NCBI RefSeq assembly: GCF_000236565.1 | Contig: NZ_AHAM01000053.1 | Coordinates: 1-64,000, forward strand | Direction: 5' to 3' | Length of the DNA stretch: 64,000 nt | From: Mesorhizobium alhagi CCNWXJ12-2 | GTDB lineage: Bacteria > Pseudomonadota > Alphaproteobacteria > Rhizobiales > Rhizobiaceae | Part shown: one piece after another, positions 62,170 through 64,000 of the stretch | Layout of the letters: each line of letters opens with the position of its first letter | How positions within the stretch are numbered: position 1 is the first letter of the stretch | Translations under genes and position numbers: made by a program | Notes under the pieces: generated by a model | Database searches by the model: none | What the model was told of the DNA's origin: nothing | What the model saw: the letters and a program-made list of their open reading frames with translations, nothing else

Positions 62170-62781
62170 ATGGCGGTTACCTGGACACAGCATCGGTTCT
62201 CCGGCGGCGCACTGGCGCTGGACGCGGCCAATACGGTTGTCCTGCGCGGCGATACGGCGCGAACATTCGACCGATTCGACGACCCCGTGGAGATTGCCCG
62301 CTTCGCCGAAGCAGCCAGCGACTTCCGGGCCGAGGAGCTTGGCGGCCGTGCGCTGGCCGTCGCCGATCCGCACAGAATCGCGCCCACAGTGCTCGCCATT
62401 CGCGAGGCCACGGATCGGCTGTTTCGCGGCGCTGCATCCGAAGGCTCGGTCGCGAGCGCCGCTTTGCCGGATTTCCTGGAAGCCTGCGCCGCCGGGCTGC
62501 GCGGTCATGCCTCATTCGCGATGTCGCCTGGAAAGTCGTTCGGCGACCCGGCGACGCCCATCGCCCTGGAAGCGGCGCTGGCCGTCTCGGCGCTTTCGCT
62601 GATGTCGCAGAACAGCCTGCGCAGGCTGTCGATTTGCCGGAACTGCAACTGGCTGTTTCTCGACCGCAGCCGCAATGGCAGCCGCCTGTGGTGCGACATG
62701 GCGGTCTGCGGAAACCGCCGGAAAGCCAGGCGCCATTACCACCGCCGCAAGCTCGCCACCGAGGAACACGAACATGTGTAA
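62170..62781 (+). CDS. CGNR zinc-finger protein (ABATE domain)
   Basis: 203 residues. The N-terminal ABATE-like domain (GGALALDAANTVVLRG) is followed by a C-terminal CGNR zinc finger: Cys-x2-Cys in ICRNCNWLFLDRSRN and Cys plus CGNR in WCDMAVCGNRRKARRHYHR. Such proteins are putative transcription regulators that bind DNA through the basic finger. No ribosome site precedes the ATG and a palindrome ends five bases before it, suggesting a leaderless mRNA and autoregulation. Its stop overlaps the start of the next gene. Confidence 0.88.
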   Translation: MAVTWTQHRFSGGALALDAANTVVLRGDTARTFDRFDDPVEIARFAEAASDFRAEELGGRALAVADPHRIAPTVLAIREATDRLFRGAASEGSVASAALPDFLEACAAGLRGHASFAMSPGKSFGDPATPIALEAALAVSALSLMSQNSLRRLSICRNCNWLFLDRSRNGSRLWCDMAVCGNRRKARRHYHRRKLATEEHEHV

Positions 62782-63307
62782 TTTCAAACGCGCCAGCCTA
62801 ACGCTCGCGCTGCCTTTCTTCGCCGCGCTGGCGCTGGGCGCCTGCCGCGATACCGGCGCCGAAGGTGAGTATTTCGAAATCGCCGGCAAGCTTTTCGTCT
62901 TCAACTATCGGGTCGCGACCGCGACCTATCTCGTCAATCTGCGGCCGCTCCAGCCGCTGCGCGAAGGCGAGACGGCGGTCGCCAGCTTCGAGGATCCGGC
63001 GGGTGGTGAACCGATCGTCGTGCGCCAGAAGATCTGGCCGAAGCTCGAAAAAACGACGATCGAAAGCCCGCCGCTGCGCTGCGTGGTCAAGGACCGGCCC
63101 TATCAGGTTTCGATCCGCATCGAAGGGGCGGACGGCCGCGTCATGCAAACCATCGAGACGACCATGACCTCGTCCGAGAACCAATCGCTGCTGCCGGACC
63201 GCCCGCTCGTCCTCGGCCCGGCCTACACGCCCAATCCCGATCGCGCTGGTCGTCCGGACGGCAAGTTGCCCGGCGGCGACAGCGAGCCATGCCCGTCTCC
63301 GGCTTGA
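62774..63307 (+). CDS. Putative lipoprotein
   Basis: 177 residues. Signal and lipobox (LTLALPFFAALALGAC, lipidated Cys at 24). The mature part is beta-rich and has one further Cys pair candidate (PPLRCVVKDRPY and SEPCPSPA). The sequence YRVATATYLVNLRPLQPLREGE has no family I recognise. It overlaps the CGNR gene by eight bases, so it is translated from the same message and may be its main target. Confidence 0.72.
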   Translation: MCNFKRASLTLALPFFAALALGACRDTGAEGEYFEIAGKLFVFNYRVATATYLVNLRPLQPLREGETAVASFEDPAGGEPIVVRQKIWPKLEKTTIESPPLRCVVKDRPYQVSIRIEGADGRVMQTIETTMTSSENQSLLPDRPLVLGPAYTPNPDRAGRPDGKLPGGDSEPCPSPA

Positions 63308-63527
63308 AGTGGACCGCGGCAGTCTGCTCCACCGCGAACGAATCGTGCGCCAGCATGTATGGGAGTGTTCGTTTATTTCCCGCGTCTTTTGCTATGTGTA
63401 CGCAAGGTGGCTCATGGGCGATGCGCGCCCGATTTCGTTTGACCTTCTCGGCAATGGGCGAAACACTCCGGCCGAAACTTGCCTGACGCGGGCGGTCGTT
63501 TGGGGTGCCGCGCAGAAGGAATTACAG

Positions 63528-64000
63528 ATGACGCTTCACGATGTTGCGCTTGACGACAAGTTCGACCTTTCCAAGGAGCGCATCTTCCTGTCGGGAGCGC
63601 AGGCGGTCGTGCGTATGCTCCTGATGCAGCGTGAGCGCGACCGCCGCGCGGGGCTGAACACCGCCGGCTTCGTCTCGGGCTATCGCGGCTCGCCGCTCGG
63701 CGGCCTCGACCAGCAGCTCTGGCGGGCGAAAAAGCAGCTAGGCGACGCCAGTATCGTTTTCCAGCCAGGACTGAACGAGGAACTCGCCGCCACCGCCTGC
63801 TGGGGCACGCAGCAGACCGAACTGCTCGGTGAAGGCAAATATGACGGCGTGTTCTCGGTCTGGTACGGCAAGGGCCCGGGCGTCGACCGTTCCGGCGACG
63901 TCTTCCGCCACGCCAATCTCGCTGGGTCGTCGAAACATGGCGGCGTGCTCGCGCTGATGGGTGACGACCACATGGCCGAATCCTCCACCAACGCGCACGC
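63528..64000 (+). CDS. Indolepyruvate ferredoxin oxidoreductase family, N-terminal part
   Basis: The first 157 residues are in the window; the gene runs off the right edge. LSGAQAVVRMLLMQRERDR, SGYRGSPLGGLDQQLW, LNEELAATACWGTQQTEL and VWYGKGPGVDRSGDVFRHAN are typical of the fused indolepyruvate/2-oxoacid ferredoxin oxidoreductases of proteobacteria (over 1100 residues), which use thiamine diphosphate and FeS clusters to decarboxylate aryl pyruvates to CoA esters. AGAAGGA precedes the ATG. The 220 bases before it hold only a possible promoter. Confidence 0.88.
   Translation, partial: MTLHDVALDDKFDLSKERIFLSGAQAVVRMLLMQRERDRRAGLNTAGFVSGYRGSPLGGLDQQLWRAKKQLGDASIVFQPGLNEELAATACWGTQQTELLGEGKYDGVFSVWYGKGPGVDRSGDVFRHANLAGSSKHGGVLALMGDDHMAESSTNAH

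Noticed and set aside
63289-63486. 65-codon plus-strand frame between the lipoprotein and the oxidoreductase
   Set aside because: No ribosome site, overlaps the lipoprotein end, and composition gives no sign of a real protein.

Overview
The window is GC-rich (about 62-63 percent by eye), densely coded and chromosomal in character. Gene content (PuuE-UraD fusion, PuuD-type urate oxidase with cytochrome c, CdhA/BKACE carnitine pathway, ExsH-like RTX glycanase, TakP-like TRAP system) and two families of intergenic palindromes point to an alphaproteobacterium of the order Hyphomicrobiales (Rhizobiales), most likely near Mesorhizobium, Aminobacter or other Phyllobacteriaceae. I saw no rRNA, tRNA, CRISPR array, integrase, transposase or phage gene. 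No stretch over 300 bases lacks a gene; the longest gaps, 200-230 bases, hold palindromic repeats, promoters or nothing I can recognise.

Layout. 1-1140: end of a copper ATPase, CueR and a DUF305 protein. 1270-6645: potassium channel, phosphofructokinase, L,D-transpeptidase, an orphan terminator, a LysE-type exporter and a TPR protein. 6804-9565: xylB-xylA. 10118-19378: a carnitine / crotonobetaine / gamma-butyrobetaine block with a GlxA-type regulator, BKACE, an HD-domain protein, L-carnitine dehydrogenase, acyl-CoA dehydrogenase, ADP-forming acyl-CoA ligase, a CaiD homologue and an esterase. 19582-20970: secreted GH16 glycanase. 20980-29363: minus-strand block with a CocE-type hydrolase, a peptide-type ABC importer and a phosphodiesterase. 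29536-44405: purine and ureide catabolism. 44591-50515: UdgX, a glutamine synthetase homologue, a WD40/COG0523 pair and an exported intradiol dioxygenase. 50710-55862: MarR, EamA transporter, LacI regulator, 2-hydroxyacid dehydrogenase, Inh-like protein and a glutamine amidotransferase. 56135-60997: TakP-like TRAP transporter with two binding proteins. 61171-64000: orphan LivH permease, CGNR protein, lipoprotein and the start of an indolepyruvate oxidoreductase.

How the genes work together. The purine block runs almost unbroken: guanine to xanthine (GuaD), to urate (XdhABC), to hydroxyisourate (PuuD), to OHCU (UraH), to allantoin and allantoate (UraD and PuuE, fused), and from ureidoglycine to ureidoglycolate and glyoxylate plus urea (AllE, AllA). 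Glycerate 2-kinase fits the end of the glyoxylate route. Allantoate amidohydrolase is not in the window. An 11-base sequence is shared by the two divergent promoters of this block, one of which belongs to a LysR gene. The carnitine block would convert gamma-butyrobetaine or crotonobetaine, as CoA thioesters, to L-carnitine and then to glycine betaine.

The most unusual observation is a palindromic repeat family in the carnitine block. One copy lies just before the acyl-CoA ligase and carries its ribosome-binding site, a related copy sits in frame between that enzyme's two halves, and a third encodes its C-terminal tail.
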